Of a stretch of 64,000 bases of DNA, positions 35,120 through 47,870 are shown piece after piece. The stretch comes from Bisporella sp. PMI_857 (taxonomy: Eukaryota > Ascomycota > Leotiomycetes > Helotiales > Helotiaceae), in the NCBI GenBank assembly GCA_021307315.1, contig JAJSPD010000008.1, positions 806,001-870,000 of the forward strand, given 5' to 3'. Each line of letters begins with the position of its first letter. The stretch's first letter is position 1. The position numbers and the translations under genes were made by a program. The notes beneath the pieces were generated by a model. That model did no database searches. It had not been told where the DNA came from and saw only the letters and a program-made list of their open reading frames with translations.

Positions 35120-38100
35120 CTATCGCCTCAGACCAGCTCCGATCCGTTCTATTTCTCTTCCTTCCACAGAACCAATACCTGCAGCCTGCCGGAGTCGGTC
35201 TAGAGATTCAATATCCTTGACCTTGACAGCTTCTTCGGCGGCTTTTATCCGCATCCCGCATTTCTCATACATACTTATCGCTTCACCGGGCTTGAGCGAC
35301 GGTGCGGCTTTCGGGATGAAGAGGGCGGCGAGTTTGGGGTTTCCAGCGGCGAGGATAAGATTGAAGAATGGCTGTTAGATATCGTTAGCTTCGGTAAAAC
35401 AACAGGTATGAGTAAGAGGCAGGGATGGGAGAGAGGAGGAAGGACGTACTTCCCACCCGATCGGTGATTTGCGTGTCTTGGAGAGCTCTTCGAGCTCGTT
35501 CCAGTCACGCTTTGCAACTAGTGCTCGGAGTCTGCGGTCTTGTAAGAACATGGCTGAGAGAAGGGTGATGGGGAAATGATTACCTGATCCACCAGAATGT
35601 CTTGTCTGGGATTTTGAACTCGCTTTGCATCTTCTTGACCCGACTTGTGTATCCCAGCCGCACTAGCTTGAAGATCGTCTCGTTGACGCTGAGTCCAGTA
35701 AAATCTTCTGTTAATTGGTCTTTGAATGACTCTTGCATACGTAAGAGGTAGTAGCTTCTTGTAAAGACTTTACTTCGAAGGCTGTTTCTTTTGAATCGGA
35801 TAGTAATTTGACCGCCAGAGATAGTTTGTCGCTTGCGCTTCGGGATTCATTTTGTTTGAGAGCTTCGCGGATGAAGACGTTAGCACCGTCGATGCGACGG
35901 TCATCTTGGTAGTAGAGATCTTTTAGAAGCTCTGAGTCATCCGCTTGAGCGGAGGCTTCGATGAGAGCTGTTGCTGTTGGGCGGGAATTGATGACGCGGA
36001 AGAAAGCCGATAGTTGGAGTTTCTTTTTCAGGTGCAAGACGACGAAAAAACACAAGATCTGAATCTCCGCTCTCGATGGCTTTATCGAGCGCGATTTCAT
36101 CTTCTTCCATATCAAGGAGAGAGGGACTTGTTTCCCAGCTCTCGGCTCATGGTTCAGGAGTTCGGTTGCTAGGCGTCCTCGTCCTTCATCGTACGCCGCT
36201 CGAGCGATCTCTTCGAAAGATATGCCGCGCTTTCCAGCTAGCTTTTCGACAATCATGCGACAGATTGTATCTTCATCTTCTGAACTAACTCGGACTTTCT
36301 GCGACGCCCAGTGAACATAGATGCGATCTGTAGGCAGGCGTATATAAGAAAAATACGGAAGCTAAGATATTCTCTGCGGTTAATGAGACGTCTAACCAGC
36401 TTTTCGGGTGTGAGGCGGACAAATTGATCGTAGGATAACGGTAGTCCAATCTCGTAAAAGCGAACGGCATTCAGAACGCGCAATGACTCGCACATGTCAA
36501 CAAAATCATCGCTTATATATGTCTAGGACGGATTTCCCGAAAGATGCTGCTTTCAAGAGTTGTTTTTGCCAATGTATGTTGAATTCAAGTCCGGCTGCCT
36601 TGACCTGTTTGAAGTATTAAAGATGTAACAATTTCAGGGCCTATGGGACCTACACATTCAAACTGCCTCAACCAGATTTGGCGTATAAGCTGAATGTTGT
36701 CGTCTGCTTTTGGTGATTGATTTTCCAATTGTCTACAGCATCGAGTAAAATTGATGCTGGTGACTCATGCCGAATCGGAACACTTCATCCGTTACCTCTG
36801 GCACTTTTTGTAAGAAGTCGCAGATATCGTTTGTGATTAATCGAATGCCATCATGATCTACAAATTTTTAGTCTTAGTGCCATATCGAAGTTCGCTCTGA
36901 TTACCTGCTATTAGGTGGACCCTGCCATCGTAAAAGTATTTGCGCAGCGTTGTTTGGCCCCTATTGACATGGACCTCATCGTCCCAGGCAATCACGACGG
37001 CGTCGTTTCCACACCACTGAAGTCCTGTGGTGGTATCCTAGATTTCGAATTATACTCACTGAGCCTTCTCTGGAAATCACTGGTGATGACAAACGCTTTG
37101 CCTTCGCCAGTGTACAATGCGACAAAGCTTGCCATTTGGTGATACACTGAGATGAGTGAAGGGACCAATATCGAGCTGCCGATCCTCAGATTCAGCGGCA
37201 TCTACAACGTAGATGGTCTGGCTAATACTCAGTAGAACTTCTACTGATCGAGATAGAGTATAAGCAGGAGGTATTATGGTCCATGAATGAACATCTCCTT
37301 CTGGCGGGGTCGCAAGCCGGGTTGGCCGTGGCTCCTCATACCGAGGAACAGAGATTAGATGGTTATTCGAAAGTAGAGCAGCGAATCCACTGCCGTAGAA
37401 CCTGAAAAGGTAAGCCTGAGAAGGGTTTTAAATTACTCTCATTACGAACCTGCACGCAATTACACCATATTCTTCAGCACCATTGCCAAGTGAAAATTGA
37501 GTGAAGTCTCCCTGTAAATCGTAGTAACAACGGACGGTGCCATCTGCTGTGACGATTATGAGTTGCTCATCATCAGACCATCCGAGTCCTTTGATAGAGC
37601 CTTTATCCCAATTTAGGCGCCGAATCAACTTTCCCGCACAGCTATATAGATCTATACTTGCTTTAGATGATTGAGATCCTTGTAGACTATGTAATTTTGA
37701 TTCATCTCGGTAAAGAGCTAAATCGAGAGTTAGCTAGTACCACTTCAAAGATACCTAGTAGTAAGCTATACAAATAGAGCGAGGTGGTCACGTGTGTGAT
37801 GATTCAGTTCACTGTCGTAGACGCTTTCAGAGTGCCTACAGTGTATATTTGTTTGATGTTGAAACTTTTCTAGAGATCATTCTTTATGATTTCAGAGTTA
37901 CTAGAACTACTAGGACAAGCAAAACTGATGCTGGGTATGACAACGCGTAAACGTCTGGGAAATTTCTGAGAATTCTCGAGCCTCATTTCCCAGCTTTATT
38001 TTCGAAAAGTATGGACGAAGTAGCAAACAATGCAGCATATAACTGATACAAAGCAAACGGAGACTTACCAATAGCTCCCCCATATGAACACCCCGTAACG

Positions 38101-38207
38101 ATGTAGTTCTCAAGCTCCAGGTCCTTGTCGAATACCTCAGTATAGAGCTGTATTTTCCGATAGAACTTGTCACCAACTTTCTCCCAATCCGCAGTTGGAC
38201 TCTCCAT
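35120..38207 (-). CDS. Vps16, core subunit of CORVET/HOPS tethering complexes
   Basis: Endosome and vacuole tethering subunit. The ATG at 38207 opens MESPTADWEKVGDKFYRK. The Vps16_N beta-propeller is readable in pieces: YTEVFDKDLELENYIVTG, LIRRLNWDKGSIKGLGWSDD, IVTADGTVRCYYDLQGDF and HISVSPNGKL. The Vps16_C helical part contains GISFEEIARAAYDEGRGRL, TELLNHEPRAGKQVPL, FFRVINSRPTATALIEASA and ELLKDLYYQDDRRIDGANVF. It ends in GSVEGREIERIGAGLRR before TAG at 35120-35122. Several short introns are implied (for example near 37700-38060, 36500-36900 and 35350-35450). Frame slips occur, including a compensating pair around 36040-36110 where DEIALDKAIESGDSDLVFF is in another frame. Identification is firm, exon details less so. 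Confidence 0.94.
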
Positions 38208-38505
38208 TTCTTGCTCTATCACCACCGCATGTCTGGCACGTTAATGCCTTGGAATCTTCTAAATTGATGGTTGAATGATTGCTTCCTGAGGCTTTCATTT
38301 ATTTTTGGGGGTTGTGCCAAGCCTTTTGTTAGCTCCAAAGGCAATGACAGATTCAACGACATTCAGTGAGTAATTGCTGGAAACCACCACAAAGAGCTTA
38401 TATAATCCGGTTTATAAATCTATCTATATGCCTTCTTGAAGTGAGGGAGAGGGGTAAGAGAATACTGGGAGATGGCTGATTGAAGTTGTAAGAATTGCGG
38501 GCCTA

Positions 38506-39729
38506 ATGGCAGACGAAATACTGGAAAAGGTGCATGAATTGAGCGATGTAGAGCTTGCAGCTTTAATATGTCTCGTCACGCAAGAGCACTGTATCGTTGA
38601 TACCGAGCCTTATGCAATCGACGATACCCTTCAGGAACTAGAATTGGTAAGACAATTCATTCTTAACTTACATATCACTAACAGCTCTTAGATAGCAGCA
38701 AAGGTTTTCGGATTATCTCATGCAGTAATTGACTGTTCCGAGCATACTTCCCTCGACGATTTTGCGCACGCCATATTATCAGTTGATGGCAGTCCCGGAC
38801 GATCGGCTTCTCCTGTAAGGACTAGGCAAGATTCGTACTTCCTCCAATCCCAAGCCTTCCAACCAATTACGAGATCACCCCAAGCCGAATCCTTTGCAGA
38901 GAATAAGACGATCGCAAACATTATAATTGCTAAAAATTTGGATGAGGCGCCGAAGCAGGTTCAAATACAGGCTCTAGAACTTCTGCGGACTAAACGAATA
39001 TATGTTCGATCTTCAGTACACCATGCACCTAAACGATTCTTGTTTATCGCGCTGCTAGCTGGTGGAGAGGGACCAAGGTTGACAAAGCACTTGAATGAGC
39101 ACATGTTCATTTCACACTTTCATGATCCAGATGATGGATTCCCAAATATCGAAGAAGCATATGGGGACGGAGACTCGATTTCTTCAGTAGTCCGGAAGAG
39201 CCCGAGAATACACACCGAAGCATCACTTATGCCCAGGATATCAGCCGAGGTTAGTTCTTCCACGGGTAACGCGAACTTGGGCGGCAATAGTAAAATAAAG
39301 TAGGACATTGAACAACTCTCAGGGCTGAGTGATCTTTGTACTGTCACCATAGAGGTGAAGCAGTACCAGCAGAATATTATTGCTTTCCTAAGACTTCATA
39401 GAGCAGTGGCTGGGGGGATTTCTCCTGTTGCTACGAAGCACTTCGATAAGCTCATGCAGTAGGTGTTCGCGCGATGAACCTTGGACTTGTGGCTGATCAT
39501 TTAGATGTCTCGCACCTTTACATGGTCTAACATATGTTACGCCTGGACTGTTGCCCTTGCCGCTAGAAAGATATATCTACATCGCATCTACATCGTTAAG
39601 TCTGAGCAGGAGCGAAGCATGCAGTGGGGAAGTGATGTTGATGCTATCGCGGCGTTGCTAGACGGAGTGGGACCAGACGAGGTCATTGAAGATGTTTTAG
39701 GGAGTTCTGGCGCTGAGGTTCCTTTATGA
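38506..39729 (+). CDS. ChlI/MoxR-like (magnesium-chelatase-type) protein, fungal
   Basis: A conserved filamentous-fungal family annotated by remote similarity to the ChlI AAA subunit of magnesium chelatase; fungi make no chlorophyll, so the role is unknown. The ATG at 38506 opens MADEILEKVHELSDVELAAL. Introns are 38647-38691 and 39250-39303, and a third starts with GTAGGTG near 39461. Readable blocks: QEHCIVDTEPYAIDD, IAAKVFGLSHAVIDC, a Walker-B/sensor-like segment IIAKNLDEAPKQVQIQALEL, SVHHAPKRFLFIALL, LTKHLNEHMFISHFHDP and, at the end, QWGSDVDAIAALLDGVGPDE. There is no clear Walker A (GxxGxGKT), so ATP hydrolysis is doubtful. One slip occurs near 39548 (TYVTPGL to ALAARKIY). Stop TGA at 39727-39729. 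Confidence 0.85.
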
Positions 39730-40975
39730 TACCCTGTATTTTCATTCAAATACACACATTCACTCAATCCACATCTTTCATGATATGTTTCCCAGCTCTG
39801 CGAAATCCACAGATGAATTTTGTACACAGACCTTGGGCTGACTTGCTGAGCCTTTAATGCATAATACGGCCTGGAAATATTTCATTCCTTTCCCTATATT
39901 TACCAATCCATTTGAACGCTTCAAATAAAATTCGAGCAGACTTCATTCCAGATCTGATATCACGAGCCTTTCAACCCCCACCCAAAATATGCGGCTCTGC
40001 TGTGGCATTCCAGAACACTCGCCACCAATGCGGCGTCAGTCATACTTCATCCGCGGGATGACAGTCTGAAATTATTCGGTGTCTTACTTGAAAATTTGTT
40101 TGCATTTCTTGAGCTTTGAAGCTGTAGCACCGTATCCCCCACGCTACGATATGCAACAAAAATTTATGTTTTTCGAGCAGTGGATGTCGTGCTTGCGGAC
40201 AATCTCGCGTAACACAGGATTTACAGGTATCTGTACCTGTTTGTGATTTGAAAGATTGTAAATAAGATCATTGGTCATCAATTGACGCTGAGATCGTTGA
40301 TTTAATTATGGAGGCTTAGCATTCGACGGCTGAGTAGCACCATCGATTGAGAACCATATGATTGTTCGACTCAACTTCTGATGCGAAATCGCTTTGTTAT
40401 CGACGCCTATTTATAACCGAAGCTGTTTCCTTGTCCTTCCTATGTTTCAGCTTACTTGTAACTCGATGATACCACCAAGGAAGAACGCAAAGTGCACACT
40501 CTGAAAGAGCCAGCTCCCGGCCTGGACATAAGGGCTAACGTCCGCTGTGCTTTCGCCGCTATTGCAATGAACTTTGGAGAGATATCTATTACTTTCAAGC
40601 ACACATTCTGAAAGCCCCAAAAACATCACGAAATGAAAACAGAGATTCTAAAATATGACAAATACAATGGACCATTAGGTATTGCAATGCATCTTCTGCT
40701 TTGGTATAGATACCACCTGGCCCCCTAAGGAATGTGATGACGAAAACGGAAAACCTCATGTTCCTCCTTGGGCATGTAGCTGAACAAGAATTCTTTGGTA
40801 GCATAGCTCTCAAAAGCTCAGATCTGTGCACGTAGTTTGCCAATAAACGAAGTGTTAGATATTATGTAATTGAACAAAGTGACACTTTATACCTGTCATT
40901 GACTCTATGACTCAATAAACCATTATTATCCTTACGCCAGCAATGCATTTTCTCATATTTTATCATGACACATCT
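39730..40975. other. Convergent intergenic region, nothing recognised
   Basis: About 1.2 kb between the 3' ends of the ChlI-like and GDA1 genes. Short ORFs only (40447-40629, 40595-40843); no repeats noticed. Confidence 0.5.
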
Positions 40976-42738
40976 TCACAGCGCTGTAACCTTGCAGGTC
41001 CACCCTGAAGCTTGACTCAAAAGTGGCAAGCTGGTCACGAAATTAGAGGTATTCATCGGACATTAGGACTTTGAGACTTACCTTGCACCAAGACACCAGC
41101 CTAATTCATTATTTTTAATTTTCTTTGCAATTTTAACTTCTCGGTCAATAGGAAACTCGTATCCAGTGTGTAAAAGTGCCATCATGAAATTGAGATCTAG
41201 GCAGTGCTCCGGTCGGTGTTCAAGCTCATCGAGCGCACCTGGGACATTCTGGAAAACATCCCAATGATCTTTGCCCCCGCACACTTGGTCAGTGAGATGG
41301 TGCAGTTCCTTGAGCGTGAACGATTCTGGCATGCCGAGCGGCTCAGTTCGATCAAAGAAATAGGAAAAGGTATAAACATCTTCTCGAGCAAATGTCTTCT
41401 GGAGAGATGGTTGGTGGATGCCGTTGAATGAACAAGGAGCGACTTTGCACTCGGCATCTTTTTGAAGGATCTTCTCCGCAAGCTTGCGGCACTGAGCCGG
41501 TGCCGGTGATGACGGCCCCAGTCATGTTAACAGTAATCGCTGCACCAAGAGCATGGCCTTCGCCCAATTTTACATCGATAGCACGTTCCATACCTGGGGC
41601 GATGCAAGGGTTGACTACTGGCTTCGAGACCCATGATGAGTCCTCAGGATGCGCTCCGTGAACATCCTCAATGAGTGTTTTATGGATAGACTCGCGAGCT
41701 GACATAAGGCCATAACCAAGATGTGAATGTTGATAGAGTTCAAATTCCCTGCCTCCAAAGTTGAGGACGTACCTCTGTTCGGTGTCGGCTAGCTTTTCTG
41801 GGATTCCGCCATTGGCGCCTTTGAACGTGGGCTCGAACACGATTTGAGTTGATCCACCACCAAGGTCAAAGACAGCTGCTGTCTCAGAATGATCCGGTCC
41901 ACCAATCTTGCCTAGAAGATAATTTGTAGTAATCCAGGCAAAGACACCTTCATCCTTGCCTTCCATGACAACAACCCCTTCTTTTTCTTTCGACACAACT
42001 GGGAATGGATAGACAGTTTCTAGTCTGGTCCGGACAGCATCCAGGATCTTCTGGCTCAATTCTGGCCAAGTTTCCGAAGTCCAGCTGTCGCCTTTACGGC
42101 CACAGGGGTGCAACCCTTCAACGCGCGGGAACAGTCTCTACAGCTTTATCCATAAGAGCATCTAAACTCTTTGCAGCTCCCTCCGCATCAGCTCCGTACG
42201 AACTCAGACCAGATCCTCCAGTCTTCTTCTCGGTCATCCAGAAACCTTCATGCTCGAGCTCTGGAGTGGGGCCGCAATTGTTAAATTTGTATACATGGAT
42301 TCTCGATCCAGTGCTGCCAGCGTCTATCATGAGAGCATACTGGACGATTGGCTTAGATGAGTCGATCGATTTCGAACACTTGGTTGTTCCATAAGAAGAA
42401 TCTGAAGGTGTCTGGCCGTCATTGCCACCTTTTACACTGGGGCCAATGGGCACTATTAGATCGTAAATACGTGTTCCTAAGTGATAGGAGTTTTCATTAC
42501 CAGTTGTGTACGTGCCTGCTCCCTTTGGCGCAAGAAAATAGAATAAGAAGACTATGAATAGGAGCAACCCTCCAGTCTTCAAGTATCTAGAACGCTGACT
42601 TTGCGTCATCCAAGCGGCTTTTATTTTCTCCAGCGTGCCTGCGGCGCTCTTGCGTGCGCCTCTATTACTGTAGCGAGCTGGTTTTTCGTGGGGATCGTGA
42701 TGATTCCTTGTTGGAAGAGAGACTGAAGTTCGTCTCAT
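40976..42738 (-). CDS. GDA1: Golgi guanosine diphosphatase (GDA1/CD39 family)
   Basis: Type II Golgi membrane enzyme hydrolysing GDP to GMP in the lumen, which drives nucleotide-sugar/GMP antiport for glycosylation. The ATG at 42738 opens [12 protein letters not shown], followed by a basic cytosolic tail and one signal anchor ([14 protein letters not shown], about residues 58-72). Apyrase-conserved regions are visible: [18 protein letters not shown] (ACR1), [12 protein letters not shown] (ACR3-like) and [16 protein letters not shown] (ACR4). The end WCLGA-SLPLL...GWTCKVTAL is family-typical and crosses a 51 bp intron (41031-41081). The frame slips near 42115 ([13 protein letters not shown] continues in the other frame), near 41490 and near 41360. 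The order of regions and length (about 560 residues) fit. Confidence 0.95.
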
Positions 42739-43313
42739 GAAGAGAATGACAGACAAGTATTCGCAGGTCCGGGGGTAGCCTGCATATACTTATGATAGCA
42801 AAAAGAAAAGTTTGGGAAGAGAAGGGTGTCGTAGGGAAGTGAGTAAAGAATTTAGAGTAAAAGGGGAATGAAATCTGGAAAAAGGAGCTGGGCAACTTGG
42901 TTCAAGCCACATCTGAGCGCCACGATTTCTAGCCTCTGTCATGCACTATCCCTAATAGGGAATCTTCTTTTGATTTTTACTGGGGTTCCATCAGCCCTGC
43001 CATATGACAAACGCGGCTTATCTGCCTTTTCCACTTCACATCGCCTCCCTTCAAGAACCTAATAGAAATATAAATAGAGGCACCTATCTCCCGTGCCGCT
43101 CCCTTAGACTTTTCTGTTCCATATTTTACCGCAGCAGTCTTTTAGAACAACTTCTAACGACCTCTAAACCTGGCTAAGACTTGAGTGAGAGCCAAAGAAC
43201 TGCCCTATATTCGAAGTCGATTTCCCAATTTTATAGCGCGCGTTCCCACAAGCACCCAACTTCAAACTGTGATCTCCTTGCAAAAGCGAGAGGCTGGCTA
43301 AGGTATCTCCAAA
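42739..43313. other. Divergent promoter region
   Basis: About 575 bases between the GDA1 and PPPDE-thioredoxin-PUL starts, T/C-rich near both starts. No feature beyond expected promoter sequence. Confidence 0.6.
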
Positions 43314-45069
43314 ATGGATGTGCAACTCTATGTGTACGATCTATCTCAAGGCTTGGCGCGGAACGTATCAGCTGCCTTGCTCGGAATTCAGATTGACGCC
43401 ATCTACCATACCGCCATTGTCATGAGTGGCATAGAGTATACTTATGATGGTGGTGTCAAGTCACTCGAGCCAGGGTCGATGGGAGCGCCCATGGAAATCA
43501 TTAAGCTAGGGAGAACAGACCTACCGATGGACATTATAATTGAGTACTTGGATTCTTTGAGGGAAATCTATACCGCTGAGGTATGAATTCTCAAGCCATC
43601 TTAATTACCGTCAGTACGCTCATGGGATAGTAGGCCTATGATATTTTCACGCATAACTGTAATAACTTCACGAATGACTTTTTCCACATTTCTCCTAGGC
43701 AAAGGGATCCCAAGTCACATCGTTAATCTTCCGGATACAGTACTTAACACTCCATTCGGCAAAATGATGAGGCCGCAGATTGAAATGATGGTGAAGGACA
43801 GACAGTCCAAAAAAGGAGGCTTGATCGGCCTTGAGGCACGCAAGGCTGCTCAATCTAATCAATTGGTGAAGAAAATCGCAACGAGACAAGAAATGGATTC
43901 AGTACTGGCCGCAGCAGAGGATTCATGCGCTGTTATTTTCTTCACGTCTCCCACTTGCAGGCCCTGCAAGGCACTTTATCCGGTATATGACGAACTGGCA
44001 GCTGAAGTTGAGAATAAAGCTTACCTAACCATTGTCGATATTTCCACTGCATTCGATGTTGCTGCAAAGTATGAAATTAAGGCTACTCCAACATTTGTCA
44101 CATTTTTGCATGGACAGGAAGATGGCCGATGGTCAGGTGGTGATGCAAGAACACTTCGAGGGAACGTTAAAGCACTTGTGCAAAGTGCCTGGCCACCGCA
44201 TCTACATGAGTCTCTTCGCCTGCCGACCTTACGCAGTGCAGACGCTCGCCCTGTGCTATACACTAAGGCCTCCTCTTGCAAAGCTCGCCTCGAAACTCGG
44301 ATCGCTTGCAGAAGAGGCAGCACCTCAAGGACTAATAAAATTCCTCTCGGCTCGCGAACATGATGGTGCTGCCGAGGCAACATTGCCTGATCTTGCGCAG
44401 TTCAGCAAGTATATCTTGACAGCTACCTCTAAGCACCCGCCCGAAATCATGTTTATGATTGTTGACCTTCTTCGTGCGGCAATGTCCGATCTACGAGTGA
44501 GCGGCTACTATGCGGAGGAGAAAGACCATATCACCATTGCGCAGCTTATTTCTTATGTCAACTCACTCAAAAATTGCCCATATGCTCTTCGTCTTGTGGC
44601 ATTGCAATTGAGTTGTAATTTATTTTCGTCTCCGTTATATCCACAGCATATCCTCTGCTGCCGAATGCTCACCGAGCCCATCGTTCAGCTAATAACCACG
44701 AGTTTACTGGATGATACACACCACAACGTCCGTGTGGCGGCGGCAAGTTTATCTTTCAATATAGCAACAGCAAATAGCTCGAGTCGGTCAAAGCAGCGCC
44801 GAGAAGCACTTCCAGAAGGAGACCAGGTTGAGATTGCGGCTTCATTGCTTGAAGCAATTGAAGTCGAGGCAGAATCTTCTGAGGCATTGAAAGGATATCT
44901 TCTTGCATTTGGAAACTTCGTCTTCTGTGCGCCGAAGAATGGGGAATTGGTGGACTTGCTAAAAACCATGGATGCGCAAAGCACGGTCTTAAATAAGAAG
45001 AAGTTATTTTCCCAAGGAGTCACTAGTTCAAGAGATTGAACAGAGCTGCTTGGAATGGGACTATCGTAG
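43314..45069 (+). CDS. PPPDE peptidase - thioredoxin - PUL domain fusion protein
   Basis: Three domains in order. (1) PPPDE/DUF862 peptidase (deSUMOylating/deubiquitinating type): MDVQLYVYDLSQGLARN, catalytic His in AIYHTAIV, and catalytic Cys in THNCNNFTNDF, reached through a 53 bp intron (43581-43633). (2) Thioredoxin fold with an intact CxxC: FFTSPTCRPCKALYPVYDEL, and cis-Pro in IKATPTFVTF. (3) Helical PUL domain: FSKYILTATSKHPPEIMFM, YPQHILCCRMLTE and HHNVRVAAASLSFNIA. PUL domains bind Cdc48/p97, so the protein probably acts in ubiquitin-proteasome turnover. The frame slips near 44205 and again near 45008; after the second the end reads as ...LGMGLS with TAG at 45067-45069. The architecture is known in fungi; the substrate is not inferable. 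Confidence 0.92.
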
Positions 45070-47870
45070 ATTGAATCCTAAACAAACACCAGCACCCTCA
45101 CAGATTAGAGTATAATTACATATCTTAGACCATCAATCTTGGCCTGGTAGAGTATTAGGTTGCCTGCACCTTTTCAAGGATTTGGATTTTGTCCAAGTAA
45201 CATGATCTCAATAAGTCAAATGTTCCGAGATGGAATATTAATATCACCGGCAAGTATTCTAATTCAGTGCGTCCACTAGAGGCCAGCGGCCATCGTCAGA
45301 CATTGCATTCACGCACTAGTGTGGTATCTCTGTTGAACTGCTCCTCATTTTAAAATTAGGCCCCCCCGGAACCATCGCCAGATGTTTTCAATCCAGACAA
45401 CCTTAGTTGGCTCGCAAGGTTCTTGACCTGTCACATTGTCAACCATGATGGTGATGTATTTTCAGAGCACAAGTAGCTGCTTCTTGAAGACCTCCTAGTC
45501 CGACGTCACCTGTCGAAAGCTTTGACATGCTTGTAGACTCATGATTTACAGATTTGGGAATCGATAAACCTGCTACAGATTTTGAGTGAGCATAGCAAGG
45601 CCGTGTGTGGAGGAAGATTCTCCATGCTCCCCTTATTAGGCAAGTTTTGTTAATGGAACTGTGGGAGGAGCTCAAGTATCGAAGGAGAATGATTTGAAGA
45701 TAATTTGTACCCAAAGCAAACGAATAAATCTATCAAGTGTAGTTGGGATGTGGCTGTTGGACGGGTTGTTTGCATTAGCGGTCCCACTTTTGCGGGAGTT
45801 GCCGTACAAGTGGGGCATCTAACAAAGTTCCCACAACAACCGTTTTAGTTTTAATATTTATATACGCATACAGTAGCCTAAAGTTTGGGGCAATTTGGAA
45901 GAGTTGATGTGTTTTATCTGGAAAGTTGGGATAGATTAAAATAAGAAAGGCGCGATATCGATTTGTGATGTAGTTCCTTAGGTATTGTCTCCGTTGATAT
46001 TGTGAGAATGACAATTAAGTAATGACATTGTGTTGAGTCTCCTAAACGACAATAGGAAAATTCAAGATCCTCACTGTCATAACTGATGATTACACTTTAC
46101 TGACGCTCAGCAATTCTTTCGGAGATGGAAGGAGGCATATTCATCAATCTGAAACAAGACTCAATTCAGAAATTCCTTTTTGTTTATGCATGTATCAAGG
46201 ACGAGAATAGGAAGTCCAACAGCTATAATCTAACAGCAATCTTAGCTAGCTGCCTACCTTGAGAATTACTCATGGAGCCTAGTACATGAATATAGATCTT
46301 CTTGTCATTTTTATGTTCTAGTTGTCGAGTCGTTGGCCTTGTGAATCATATTTGCTAGTGAAATTTGAACCAAAGCGTCACTTATTAATGCCTCACCTAC
46401 GCTATTTGGCCTCGTAGAGATGATTCTATGTACCCGCGAATGGAGGAATAGAGAATTAGTATCCTTCTTGGAGGTGCCAGAAGTGAGTAAGAGGCTACAG
46501 CCTGTAAGATGATGTAGAAAGGACATCGATCTCAACAGAAGGCCAAGAATGAACGTAGAGACCGTGGGGAGTACAGACTGCAATAATTTTATTGACGAAA
46601 TCATTTAGATCTAAACCTTCATCACAATTTTAGGGTGATTCGCCTTAAAGTTATCTTTGAGATACATTAACCCCTGTATATTATCCCCCTCCACAAAGTC
46701 GCCAAACAATAACAAGAACTTTAAGACACGAAACTCACAACTTCTCAGCTTAGGCACGTCTACAAATGGTAATTATCTGAAGTTCCTTTGTTTAACGATG
46801 AAATGTCATGAACTGATACTAACAATCGACAATAGCAATATTCTCCCACAATAGTAGACCATTCTACCACCTCAGCCTCGCAGGTAAGCTTCAATCTCAT
46901 ATTCTCATAGGCATCATTTCATTAAGACCCTCCATATCTAGCGCGTGTTCCTTCTGTAACATAGATCACTACTATCTATAGGAGAAGCTTTCCTTGGTTG
47001 TCATAATCACACTCACGGCTCACTCTTACTTCCACATCTCAACACCTCTGCAGAGGCCGTGTATCAGCACAGCCCCCTCCTCCGTAATATTTTGCCACCA
47101 GCAGTACACTGACAAGGACTCAAGGCTTGCCTTGTGGGCTTATTACCCTGATCTCACAGTGAGTTTCTCCATGCTGCATCTGAAGGCTGACAACCCTTTT
47201 TCGAGCTTCTCTTTGCACCAAGCCACGAAGATTCTCTCAAAACATAATTGCTAACTCCACTTCAGCAAAAACACCGCCTCTAATTACCTTACAATCGAGG
47301 GTAAGCTCTACGTTGCTTCACATAGCTCAGCATCCTTCTTGTATACACAATGGCAACTCTGCACAACCTGCCACAAATCTCTCCACAATCTGATCAGTCT
47401 GCTACAGACCGAAGATCAACTTGCGCTAATATCTTCGCATCTTGCCTCTGGGCTTGAATCTCCTCATTCTCATTATACTGCCTCACTTGATTGGCCCGGT
47501 ATCTGTGAGGGCGAGTGAGCGTTTGTCTATGAAACTTTGTGGAGACAATCCCTCTTTCTGACACCTCATAATATTCCTAACATCTTGATTGCATGCTGTC
47601 CGTATATACAATATTTGATCAAGTGATCGATACACATAAGGTGGAATTATAACCTTGCGCAACTTTGCGAGTGTCTTCCAAAACATGCCTCGCAGCACTA
47701 CCTAGAAATCAGGCGAGGGACCTATCAAATCTGAAGATAGTAGCAGGAGATACAACTATAGTCAACACATCACAATGCTCGGCAAAGACTTCCTCGCCGA
47801 ACGATTATCTTCATCACATAAAAAGCACTCTCCACCATGCACTACTCTGCTAATATAGATCACAGCCGTC
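45070..47870. other. 2.8 kb stretch without a recognisable gene
   Basis: Short ORFs only (all under 100 codons), none of a known family. From about 46850 to 47350 several GTAAGC/GTGAGT strings follow CAG or GAG (for example near 46882, 47160 and 47301), so spliced untranslated exons upstream of the F-box-like gene are possible. No terminal repeats seen. Confidence 0.45.
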
